In this document: positions 1 through 5,566 of the stretch, one piece after another | How the letters are laid out: each line of letters opens with the position of its first letter | Numbering within the stretch: position 1 is the stretch's first letter | Program-made: the position numbers and the translations under genes | DNA from: Clostridiales bacterium | Lineage (GTDB): Bacteria > Bacillota > Clostridia > Lutisporales > Lutisporaceae | DNA length: 5,566 nucleotides | Assembly (NCBI GenBank): GCA_012522255.1 | Contig: JAAYKT010000123.1 | Span: forward strand, 1-5,566 | Reading direction: 5' to 3' | Notes under the pieces: model-generated | The model's input: the letters and a program-made list of their open reading frames with translations, nothing else | Database searches by the model: none | What the model was told of the DNA's origin: nothing

Positions 1-627
1 GCTTTTGAAGAAATAGTAAAGTTTATTAAACCGGGAATTACTGAAAAGGATATTGCCAATAGACTTAAAGAGTTGCTTATAGAATTGGGTGGAGAGAGTC
101 TATCCTTTGACCCTATAGTGGCTTCAGGCCCTAACAGTTCGAAACCTCATTACAGTGAGGATAGCAGAGTCATAGAAGAAAAGGATTTGATAATTCTTGA
201 CTATGGCTGCAAATATAAAGGCTATTGCTCCGATATATCCAGAACGGTTTTCGTTGGAGAGCCAACGGAGGAACAAAAGAAAGTTTACGAGATAGTATTA
301 AAAGCAAATATGGAAGCGGAAAAAGCGGTTAAAGAGGGTGTCACCGCTCATGAAGTAGATGCGACAGCTCAAAAGGTGATAAGGGAAAATGGCTATGGTG
401 AGTACATCCTATCAAGGACAGGTCACGGAATAGGAATAGCAGTACACGAAGCACCATATATCAGACAGGGCAATGACCAAGTACTTAAAACGGGGATGGC
501 CTTTAGCGTAGAGCCCGGTGTATATATAGCAGGAAAATTTGGTATGAGAGTAGAGGATATCGTAGTTGTAGATGGAAGCGGCGTTAATGTACTGAATAAA
601 GCACCCAAAGAAATGACAATAGTGTAA
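1..627 (+). CDS. Xaa-Pro dipeptidase/aminopeptidase (M24B metallopeptidase), C-terminal part; 5' end outside window
   Basis: Partial gene: the frame is open from base 1 and ends at TAA 625-627, leaving 208 residues. The family is usually about 350-360 residues, so the N-terminal creatinase-like domain and the start of the catalytic domain are missing. The pita-bread fold's five metal ligands are all visible (fragment numbering): Asp67 in ILDYG, Asp78 in YCSDISRT, His142 in GHGIG, Glu171 in VEPGVY and Glu185 in RVEDIV. The accessory His residues in SKPHY (His50) and VHEAP (His149) are present too. This is the M24B prolidase/aminopeptidase P pattern, a cytoplasmic di-metal (Mn or Co) enzyme cleaving the bond before proline. 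Dipeptidase and aminopeptidase P cannot be told apart from this half. In many Firmicutes such a gene precedes efp; here a hydroxyproline dehydratase system follows 125 bases later. The TTG at 73 is internal, not the start. Confidence 0.93.
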   Translation, partial: AFEEIVKFIKPGITEKDIANRLKELLIELGGESLSFDPIVASGPNSSKPHYSEDSRVIEEKDLIILDYGCKYKGYCSDISRTVFVGEPTEEQKKVYEIVLKANMEAEKAVKEGVTAHEVDATAQKVIRENGYGEYILSRTGHGIGIAVHEAPYIRQGNDQVLKTGMAFSVEPGVYIAGKFGMRVEDIVVVDGSGVNVLNKAPKEMTIV

Positions 628-707
628 AATAATACAATCAGCATCATAAAATTCCTCTAAAAATATATCACGCAGAAAAAAAGTTCCGGGTCTAAGAATA
701 GGTAAAT

Positions 708-738
708 AATTTTTCTGAAAAATTGATCAACAATTTTT
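708..738. repeat. Two overlapping A/T inverted repeats upstream of the activase gene
   Basis: AATTTTT (708-714) is the exact inverse complement of AAAAATT (718-724), with CTG between. The same A-tract, extended to AAAAATTG (718-725), is also the exact inverse complement of CAATTTTT (731-738), with a 5-base spacer. A perfect 8-base palindrome, TTGATCAA, lies at 723-730. The middle arm is shared, so the two hairpins would exclude each other in RNA; as DNA they form two abutting dyads. The array ends four bases before the Shine-Dalgarno of the activase, where an operator or 5'-UTR switch would sit. The arms are almost all A/T, so chance symmetry is possible and RNA hairpins would be weak. No regulator can be named. 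Confidence 0.45.
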
Positions 739-741
739 ATC

Positions 742-748
742 GAGGTGA
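742..748 (+). promoter_or_regulatory. Ribosome binding site fixing the activase start
   Basis: GAGGTGA is followed by four bases and then ATG at 753. This favours ATG 753 over the in-frame TTG at 723, which has no purine-rich site ahead of it and would add ten residues not typical of the family. I found no confident -35/-10 pair in the 628-752 gap and no G/C-rich terminator after the peptidase. Confidence 0.8.
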
Positions 749-752
749 TTCA

Positions 753-1658
753 ATGCTGGAAGGCACAGTGTTTAATATAATGAAATATTCTATTCATGAC
801 GGTCCGGGGATTAGGACAACAGTATTTATGAAAGGCTGTCCCCTTAAGTGTTTATGGTGCCATAACCCGGAGAGCCAAAAGCTTACTCCCCAGCTCATGA
901 GATTTCCCGACAGATGCATAGGTTGCGGAAGATGCGTAAAAGCATGTCCAGATGGGGCTATTACTATGGTGAATAAAAATGCTGTAGTAGATATGGACAA
1001 ATGCACAAATTGCGGTGAATGTGCAAAGATGTGCTATGCAGGGGCTTTGGAGATGGCAGGCAAAACAATGACAGCCAAACAAGTGATAGACGAGGTAGAA
1101 AAGGATAGGATTTTTTATGAAGAATCTGAGGGAGGGGTTACTTTCTCCGGCGGCGAACCATTTGTGCAAGTAGAGTTTTTGAAGGAAATGCTAATGCTTT
1201 GCAAAGAAAAAGCCATTCACACCACCGTAGATACTTGTGGTTTTGTAGAAAAAGATACTTTAATAGCACTAAGCAAATATATAGATTTATTTCTTTATGA
1301 TATTAAGATTATGGATGACGCCAAGCATAAAAAATATACCGGAGTATCTAACGAGATAATATTAGATAATCTAAAAGAGTTGATTAAGCTTGGGAAAAGA
1401 ATATTTATAAGGATACCTATAATCCCCGGCATTAATGATGATGTGGAAAACTTGGAGGATATGTGCAAATACTTATCACAGTTCAACGGCTTTGAGCAAA
1501 TCAACTTGCTTCCCTATCATAATATTGCCACAGAAAAGTATAAAAGACTGGGAGAAGATTACAGCCTGAGGGATATAAAAACGCCAAATGATGATAGAAT
1601 GAAAGAAATATCAAAACTATTTGAATCCTATGGATTCAAAGTAAAAATTGGGGGTTAG
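753..1658 (+). CDS. Glycyl radical enzyme activating enzyme (radical SAM), probably the HypD activase
   Basis: A 301-residue protein of usual length for this family. It cleaves S-adenosylmethionine reductively and removes a hydrogen from the C-terminal glycine of its partner, creating the glycyl radical; it acts in the cytoplasm under anoxic conditions. Visible in order: an N-terminal SIHDGPGIRTTVF strand; the radical-SAM cluster motif CxxxCxxC at Cys29, Cys33 and Cys36; an inserted ferredoxin-like domain with two CxxCxxCxxxC motifs (Cys55/58/61/65 and Cys84/87/90/94) for two further [4Fe-4S] clusters; SGGEP at 132-136, which contacts SAM; DTCG at 160-163; and DIK at 183-185. The two-cluster insert is typical of activases of dehydratase- and lyase-type glycyl radical enzymes and absent from the pyruvate formate-lyase activase. 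Its stop lies five bases before the dehydratase start, so the two are surely co-transcribed. The partner assignment rests on this adjacency; the family is certain. Confidence 0.95.
   Translation: MLEGTVFNIMKYSIHDGPGIRTTVFMKGCPLKCLWCHNPESQKLTPQLMRFPDRCIGCGRCVKACPDGAITMVNKNAVVDMDKCTNCGECAKMCYAGALEMAGKTMTAKQVIDEVEKDRIFYEESEGGVTFSGGEPFVQVEFLKEMLMLCKEKAIHTTVDTCGFVEKDTLIALSKYIDLFLYDIKIMDDAKHKKYTGVSNEIILDNLKELIKLGKRIFIRIPIIPGINDDVENLEDMCKYLSQFNGFEQINLLPYHNIATEKYKRLGEDYSLRDIKTPNDDRMKEISKLFESYGFKVKIGG
1650..1654 (+). promoter_or_regulatory. Ribosome binding site of the dehydratase, inside the end of the activase gene
   Basis: GGGGG lies in the last two sense codons of the activase, nine bases before ATG 1664. 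The activase stop TAG (1656-1658) falls between this site and the start, an arrangement that suggests translational coupling of activase and dehydratase. Confidence 0.6.
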
Positions 1659-1663
1659 CTTTT

Positions 1664-4024
1664 ATGAATGATAGAGTAAGAGAATTAAGACAAAAAAGCC
1701 TTGACGCAGTGCCAACTATGTCCATCGAAAGAGCGCAGATTGTCACAAATGCATATAAAAAATATCAGGGGAAGGTGTCTATACCTGTTTTGCGAGCCAT
1801 GGTTTTTAAAGAGCTATGCGAAAATAAAATCATATGCATAAATGATAATGAGCTCATTGTAGGAGAAAGAGGACCTGCCCCAAAGGCCACTCCTACTTAT
1901 CCTGAGCTATGCTGTCATACCATAGAGGACTTTGAAGTTATGGATGCCAGGGAGAAAGTGTTTTTCAAAGTATCTGAGGATGCCAAGGATGTACAAAAAG
2001 AAGAAATAATACCCTACTGGGAAGGCAAAGCTATGCGGAATCTTCTTCTAAACAACATGACACAAGAATGGAAAGACTGCTACTACGCGGGGATTTTCAC
2101 CGAATTTATGGAGCAAAGATCTCCAGGTCATACTGTGGCAGACGGCAAGATCTATCAAAAAGGATTTTTGGATTTCAAAAAAGATATAGAAGATGAAATA
2201 TCAAAGCTTGACTTTATAAAGGATCCCCAAGCCTTTACAAAACATGAAGAGCTGAAAGCAATGAGCATATGCTGCGATGCAATAATTACATTTGGAAAAA
2301 GACATGCTGAAAAAGCTATAGAACTTGCTGTAACGGAAAAGGATGAAAACAGGAAGAAGGAGCTACTAAAGATTGCTGAAGTATGCACAAATATACCGGC
2401 ACACGCACCCAAAAACTTTTGGGAAGCATTGCAGATGTATTGGTTCGTACATTTGAGTGTTATAACGGAGCTAAACACTTGGGATGCTTTTTGTCCCGGC
2501 AGATTGGATCAGCATTTATATCCCTTTTATAAAGAAGGTACCAAAAACGGTGCATTAACTGAGGAAGAAGCAATAGAACTATTACAGCTTTTCTGGATAA
2601 AATTCAACAACCAACCGGCACCGCCAAAGGTTGGTATAACCCTAAAAGAAAGCGGCACCTATACGGACTTTGCCAATATTAATAATGGCGGTCTAACCAT
2701 AGACGGCTCTGACGGCGTCAATGATGTGACCTATATGATACTTGACGTTATAGAGGAGATGAGGCTACTCCAACCCAGCTCTAATATTCAGCTTAGCAAA
2801 AAGAATCCGGACAAATTTTTAAAGCGTGCACTAAAAATATTGGAAACAGGCTTTGGTCAGCCCTCCATATTTAATGCCGATGCAGTAATAGAGGAAATGC
2901 TGAGGGCAGGCAAATCCATCGAAGACGCAAGATGCGGGGGTACCTCAGGCTGTGTAGAAACAGGAGCTTTCGGGAAGGAGGCCTATATACTTACAGGATA
3001 TTTTAATCTGGTAAAGGTTTTGGAAATAACCCTTAATAACGGGCTTGATACCATGACGGGAAAAAAATTAGGAATAGAAACAGGGGACCCAAGGGATTTT
3101 AAAACCTACGAAGAATTATTTGAAGCATTTAAAAAGCAGCTCCATCATTTTATTGAGATAAAAATCAGAGGTAATAATGTAATGGAGAAGCTTTATATAG
3201 ATAATATGCCTTGTCCATTTTTATCAATCACTGTGGATGATTGTATAAAGAAAGCTAAGAACTACAACGCAGGAGGCGCCAGATATAACACGAGATATCT
3301 GCAGGGAGTGGGTATAGGAACATTGACTGATAGTTTAGCTTCTATTAAAAAGCATGTGTTTGAAGATAAAAGATTAACCATGGGTGAACTCCTTGATGTA
3401 TTGGAGAAAAATTTTGAGGGCAGAGAAGAGATCCGTCAATTATTTTTAAACAGGACGCCAAAGTATGGAAACGATGACGACTACGCCGATGATATAATGA
3501 AAGAAGCATTTAACGCCTATTATAATGAAGTAAACGGCAGACCTACGGTATGCGGCGGCACATACAGAATAGATATGCTCCCTACTACCTGTCATGTGTA
3601 CTTTGGAGAGGTTACAGGTGCCACTCCTGACGGCAGACTTTCCGGTGTACCCCAGTCCGAAGGAATTTCCCCGGTGCAGGGGGCTGATAGATTGGGTCCT
3701 ACGGGAGTTATTAAATCCGCAGGGAAAATGGATCATCTAAAGACCGGGGGCACTTTGCTTAATCAAAAATTTTCACCAAGCATTGTGGGGACCGGGGAAA
3801 GCCTCGATAAATGGGCTCAGCTTGTAAGAACCTATTTTAAAATGGATGGGCATCATATACAATTCAATGTGGTTGATGCACAAACTCTCAGGGATGCACA
3901 AAAAAATCCTGAGGATTATAGAGATCTCATAGTACGTGTTGCAGGCTACAGTGATTACTTTAACGATTTGGGCGAGGCGCTGCAAAATGAAATAATTGCA
4001 AGAACGGAGCATAAAGGTTTTTAG
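1664..4024 (+). CDS. hypD: Glycyl radical enzyme, trans-4-hydroxy-L-proline dehydratase (HypD)
   Basis: A full-length 786-residue member of the glycyl radical superfamily; the C. difficile enzyme is about 789. HypD removes water from trans-4-hydroxy-L-proline to give 1-pyrroline-5-carboxylate, which ProC reduces to proline. The radical glycine is Gly761 in RVAGYSD, 25 residues from the end; the thiyl-radical cysteine is Cys430 in GGTSGCVETG, with the base Glu432 two residues on. From memory, C. difficile HypD uses Phe152, His160, Asp278, Ser334, Asp339, Phe340, Cys434, Glu436, Tyr450, Thr645 and Gly765. Subtracting four finds the same residue each time: Phe148, His156, Asp274, Ser330, Asp335, Phe336, Cys430, Glu432, Tyr446, Thr641 and Gly761. 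Long stretches such as QPAPPKVGITLKES, GGARYNTRY and KMDHLKTGGTLLNQ also match my recollection. Related dehydratases acting on hydroxyproline isomers or N-methylated forms exist and cannot be fully excluded. The symbol hypD is also used for an unrelated hydrogenase maturation protein. Confidence 0.93.
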   Translation: MNDRVRELRQKSLDAVPTMSIERAQIVTNAYKKYQGKVSIPVLRAMVFKELCENKIICINDNELIVGERGPAPKATPTYPELCCHTIEDFEVMDAREKVFFKVSEDAKDVQKEEIIPYWEGKAMRNLLLNNMTQEWKDCYYAGIFTEFMEQRSPGHTVADGKIYQKGFLDFKKDIEDEISKLDFIKDPQAFTKHEELKAMSICCDAIITFGKRHAEKAIELAVTEKDENRKKELLKIAEVCTNIPAHAPKNFWEALQMYWFVHLSVITELNTWDAFCPGRLDQHLYPFYKEGTKNGALTEEEAIELLQLFWIKFNNQPAPPKVGITLKESGTYTDFANINNGGLTIDGSDGVNDVTYMILDVIEEMRLLQPSSNIQLSKKNPDKFLKRALKILETGFGQPSIFNADAVIEEMLRAGKSIEDARCGGTSGCVETGAFGKEAYILTGYFNLVKVLEITLNNGLDTMTGKKLGIETGDPRDFKTYEELFEAFKKQLHHFIEIKIRGNNVMEKLYIDNMPCPFLSITVDDCIKKAKNYNAGGARYNTRYLQGVGIGTLTDSLASIKKHVFEDKRLTMGELLDVLEKNFEGREEIRQLFLNRTPKYGNDDDYADDIMKEAFNAYYNEVNGRPTVCGGTYRIDMLPTTCHVYFGEVTGATPDGRLSGVPQSEGISPVQGADRLGPTGVIKSAGKMDHLKTGGTLLNQKFSPSIVGTGESLDKWAQLVRTYFKMDGHHIQFNVVDAQTLRDAQKNPEDYRDLIVRVAGYSDYFNDLGEALQNEIIARTEHKGF

Positions 4025-4087
4025 TTTTAGGTAAATATAAAACCTAAGTTGGCTAAAATTTAAATAACTATAGAAAATTTTAATAAA
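4025..4087. other. A/T-rich gap between the dehydratase and the PLP lyase
   Basis: No gene and no start codon with a binding site lie here, so there is no sign of a TnaC-type leader peptide such as the one controlling tryptophanase in enterobacteria. Two weak dyads are visible: TTAGGT (4027-4032) with ACCTAA (4042-4047), and TAAAATTT (4054-4061) with AAATTTTA (4075-4082). Neither is followed by a T-run as an intrinsic terminator would be. Read-through from the dehydratase into the lyase is therefore likely, though a separate promoter in this A/T-rich stretch cannot be ruled out. Confidence 0.4.
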
Positions 4088-4093
4088 AGGGGG
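4088..4093 (+). promoter_or_regulatory. Ribosome binding site supporting the TTG start of the PLP lyase
   Basis: AGGGGG is followed by seven bases and then TTG at 4101. The next in-frame ATG, at 4131, has no comparable site. The residues encoded between TTG and that ATG (KKPEPFKIK) match the conserved start of this lyase family, so TTG is the true start. Confidence 0.8.
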
Positions 4094-4100
4094 AAGAAAG

Positions 4101-5474
4101 TTGAAAAAACCGGAACCGTTTAAAATCAAAATGGTAGAACCCATTAACCTTATTTCTAAAGAGGAGCGGATTAAAGCATTAGAAATGGTGGGTTATAATC
4201 CTTTTTCATTAAGAGCCGAGGAGATATTCATAGATATATTAAGTGATAGCGGAACGGGTGCCATGAGTGACAGACAATGGGCCGGGCTTATGATGGGCGA
4301 CGAATCTTATGCCGGAAGCAGGAATTTTTATCATTTAGAGACAGTGGCAAAAGAATTATTTGGATATAAGTATATAATACCCGCACATCAAGGCCGTGGC
4401 GCGGAAAAAGTATTTTTCCCGCAAATGGTCAAAAAAGGACAGGATGTATTAGGAAACATGCACTTTGATACTACTATGGCACACATTGAGCTTGCAGGTG
4501 CCCACGCAATAAACCTAATACATGACAGGGCTTTTGATACTGTCACGCCTTATCCCTTCAAAGGGGATTTTGATTTGGAAAAGCTTGAGAACTATATCAA
4601 AGACAGAGGTGTGGAAAACATTGCATTCTTGATAATAACTGTTACGTGTAACAGTGCAGGAGGACAGCCGGTGTCCATGGCAAACATAAAGGCAGTCAAA
4701 GAAATATGTGATAAATATAGCATCAGGGTATTTATCGATGCGGCAAGGTTTGCAGAAAATGCTTATTTTATAAAGATTCGTGAAAAAGGTTACGAGAACA
4801 AATCCATAAGAGAAATTGTGAAAGAAATGTTCTCTTATGCAGAAGGTTTTACAATGAGTGCCAAGAAAGATGCCATAGTGAATATGGGAGGATTGGTAGG
4901 CATAAAGGATGATGAAGAATTATATATTAATACCAGGTCATTGACGGTACCCTACGAAGGTTTCCCCACTTACGGCGGATTATCCGGCAGGGATCTTGAA
5001 GCTTTGGCTATCGGTCTAATGGAAGGCACAGAGGAGCCTTATCTTGAGTATAGAATAAACCAAATCAACTATTTAGGCCAAAGATTAATAGATGGCGGCG
5101 TACCAATTCAGACACCACCTGGCGGTCATGCAATATTTGTAGATGCCAAGAAGATGATGCCTCATATTCCATATTATGAATTCCCGGCACAGGCTTTAGC
5201 TAATGCGCTGTATATAGAAGGCGGCATAAGAGGCGTTGAGATAGGTTCTTTCTTATTGGGGAATGATCCGGAAACGGGAAAGCAAAGGGAATCGGATATG
5301 GAGCTTTTGAGATTGACAATTCCCAGAAGAGTTTATACGGATAATCATATGGATTACATAGCAGACTGTCTAATTGCATTGAAAGAAAAAGCATCGGAAA
5401 TCAAAGGGCTTGTAACAGTATATGAACCAAAAGTGCTGAGACAGTTTACTGCAAGGCTAAAACCGGTGGAATAA
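4101..5474 (+). CDS. tnaA: PLP-dependent beta-eliminating lyase, tryptophanase-like (tryptophanase/tyrosine phenol-lyase family)
   Basis: A 457-residue fold-type I PLP enzyme, close in length to tyrosine phenol-lyase (TPL, 456) and shorter than E. coli tryptophanase (471). The family splits an aromatic L-amino acid into pyruvate, ammonia and indole or phenol. Cofactor residues are intact: Tyr70 in GDESYAG, Asn184 in VTCNSAGGQP, Asp213 and Arg216 in FIDAARF, the Schiff-base lysine Lys256 in TMSAKKDA, and Arg404 in RLTIPRR for the substrate carboxylate. The N-terminal half reads like TPL (AMSDRQWAGLMMGDE, and no insert before FDTT). The C-terminal part reads like tryptophanase (GVEIGSFLLGNDPETGKQ). 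TPL's phenol-binding Thr124 and Arg381 are Asp123 and Ile381 here, so TPL activity is unlikely; Asp123 is the tryptophanase residue. However, E. coli tryptophanase His463 is Gln448 (VLRQFTA). The family is certain; tryptophan as substrate is the best guess only. It starts 76 bases after the dehydratase on the same strand, possibly in the same transcript. Confidence 0.88.
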   Translation: MKKPEPFKIKMVEPINLISKEERIKALEMVGYNPFSLRAEEIFIDILSDSGTGAMSDRQWAGLMMGDESYAGSRNFYHLETVAKELFGYKYIIPAHQGRGAEKVFFPQMVKKGQDVLGNMHFDTTMAHIELAGAHAINLIHDRAFDTVTPYPFKGDFDLEKLENYIKDRGVENIAFLIITVTCNSAGGQPVSMANIKAVKEICDKYSIRVFIDAARFAENAYFIKIREKGYENKSIREIVKEMFSYAEGFTMSAKKDAIVNMGGLVGIKDDEELYINTRSLTVPYEGFPTYGGLSGRDLEALAIGLMEGTEEPYLEYRINQINYLGQRLIDGGVPIQTPPGGHAIFVDAKKMMPHIPYYEFPAQALANALYIEGGIRGVEIGSFLLGNDPETGKQRESDMELLRLTIPRRVYTDNHMDYIADCLIALKEKASEIKGLVTVYEPKVLRQFTARLKPVE

Positions 5475-5475
5475 C

Positions 5476-5503
5476 GGAAAGTGGAAAGCTGAAAGCGGAA
5501 AAT
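5476..5503. repeat. Four-unit 7-base tandem repeat (GGAAAGY type)
   Basis: Directly after the lyase stop codon come GGAAAGT, GGAAAGC, TGAAAGC and GGAAAAT, four consecutive heptamers with only one or two differences per unit. The tract is purine-rich on the + strand. Short repeats of this kind sit between genes in many bacterial genomes and can change copy number by slippage. No function can be assigned. Confidence 0.7.
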
Positions 5504-5505
5504 CA

Positions 5506-5532
5506 CCCCTAAAGCACGACCTAATGCAGGGG
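5506..5532. repeat. Imperfect inverted repeat downstream of the lyase
   Basis: CCCCT (5506-5510) pairs with AGGGG (5528-5532), and inside it GCA (5514-5516) pairs with TGC (5525-5527), leaving AAA bulged and an 8-base loop. No T-run follows on either side, so it is not a standard intrinsic terminator. The next bases, to 5566, contain a G-rich patch (about 5547-5557) that differs from the A/T-rich surroundings. The whole end could be the edge of a dispersed intergenic repeat, but one copy does not show that. Confidence 0.35.
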
Positions 5533-5566
5533 CAAGAGACAAGAAACCGGGGGCGGGATATATACC

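Noticed and set aside
73..75. TTG at 73 as a start for the peptidase
   Set aside because: The same frame is open to base 1 and encodes typical M24 sequence (IKPGITEKDIANRLKE), so the gene simply begins outside the window.
723..752. TTG at 723 as the activase start, adding ten residues
   Set aside because: It lacks a ribosome binding site and sits inside the inverted repeat; ATG 753 has GAGGTGA four bases upstream and gives the usual family N-terminus.
852..1169. Reverse-strand open frames across the activase, dehydratase and lyase (for example 852-1169, 2155-2478, 3446-3736, 3773-4144)
   Set aside because: They lie opposite strongly supported genes, show no recognisable domain and read as antisense shadows.
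1664..4024. Pyruvate formate-lyase, choline trimethylamine-lyase or glycerol/propanediol dehydratase as the glycyl radical enzyme
   Set aside because: There is a single active Cys430 rather than the adjacent Cys pair of PFL, and the residues around it (GCVETGAFGKEAY) and the pocket follow HypD.
4027..4047. Hairpin TTAGGT/ACCTAA after the dehydratase as a transcription terminator
   Set aside because: The stem is only six base pairs, mostly A/T, with a 9-base loop and no following T-run.
4101..5474. Tyrosine phenol-lyase as the specific function of the PLP lyase
   Set aside because: Despite the TPL-like N-terminal half, the phenol-binding Thr124 and Arg381 are replaced by Asp123 and Ile381.
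5506..5532. Intrinsic terminator or CRISPR/attachment site at the right end
   Set aside because: No T-run follows the hairpin, there is only one copy, and no spacer-repeat pattern or integrase is seen.

Overview
The window looks like a piece of a chromosome from a strictly anaerobic, low-GC Gram-positive bacterium of the Clostridia or a relative. Codons are A/T-rich with many AGA and ATA. Ribosome binding sites are strong and G-rich. The central enzyme is an oxygen-sensitive glycyl radical enzyme whose closest family is known from amino-acid-fermenting clostridia. I cannot name a genus from the sequence.

Four genes lie on the + strand with no convincing gene on the other strand. (1) 1-627 is the C-terminal catalytic half of an M24B metallopeptidase of the Xaa-Pro dipeptidase/aminopeptidase type, cut by the window edge. 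(2) A 125-base gap (628-752) carries two overlapping A/T inverted repeats just ahead of a good ribosome binding site. (3) 753-1658 is a radical-SAM glycyl radical enzyme activase with a ferredoxin insert. (4) 1664-4024, five bases further on, is a glycyl radical enzyme matching trans-4-hydroxy-L-proline dehydratase (HypD), with every active-site residue I can recall from the C. difficile enzyme in register. (5) A 76-base A/T-rich gap follows. (6) 4101-5474 is a PLP-dependent beta-eliminating lyase of the tryptophanase/tyrosine phenol-lyase family, starting at TTG. (7) The last 92 bases hold a four-unit 7-base tandem repeat and an imperfect hairpin, with no gene visible.

The genes read as an amino-acid scavenging cluster. 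The peptidase can release imino acids from Xaa-Pro (and possibly Xaa-Hyp) peptides. The activase puts the glycyl radical on HypD. HypD dehydrates 4-hydroxyproline to 1-pyrroline-5-carboxylate, which ProC (not in this window) would reduce to proline, a Stickland electron acceptor. The PLP lyase would split an aromatic or other beta-substituted amino acid into pyruvate, ammonia and the side-chain leaving group (indole if it is a true tryptophanase).

The least settled point is the lyase. It is TPL-like in its N-terminal half and tryptophanase-like in its C-terminal half. It lacks the TPL phenol-binding Thr/Arg pair and also has Gln where tryptophanase has its specificity His, so its substrate is open. 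No mobile element, CRISPR array, tRNA or rRNA was seen.
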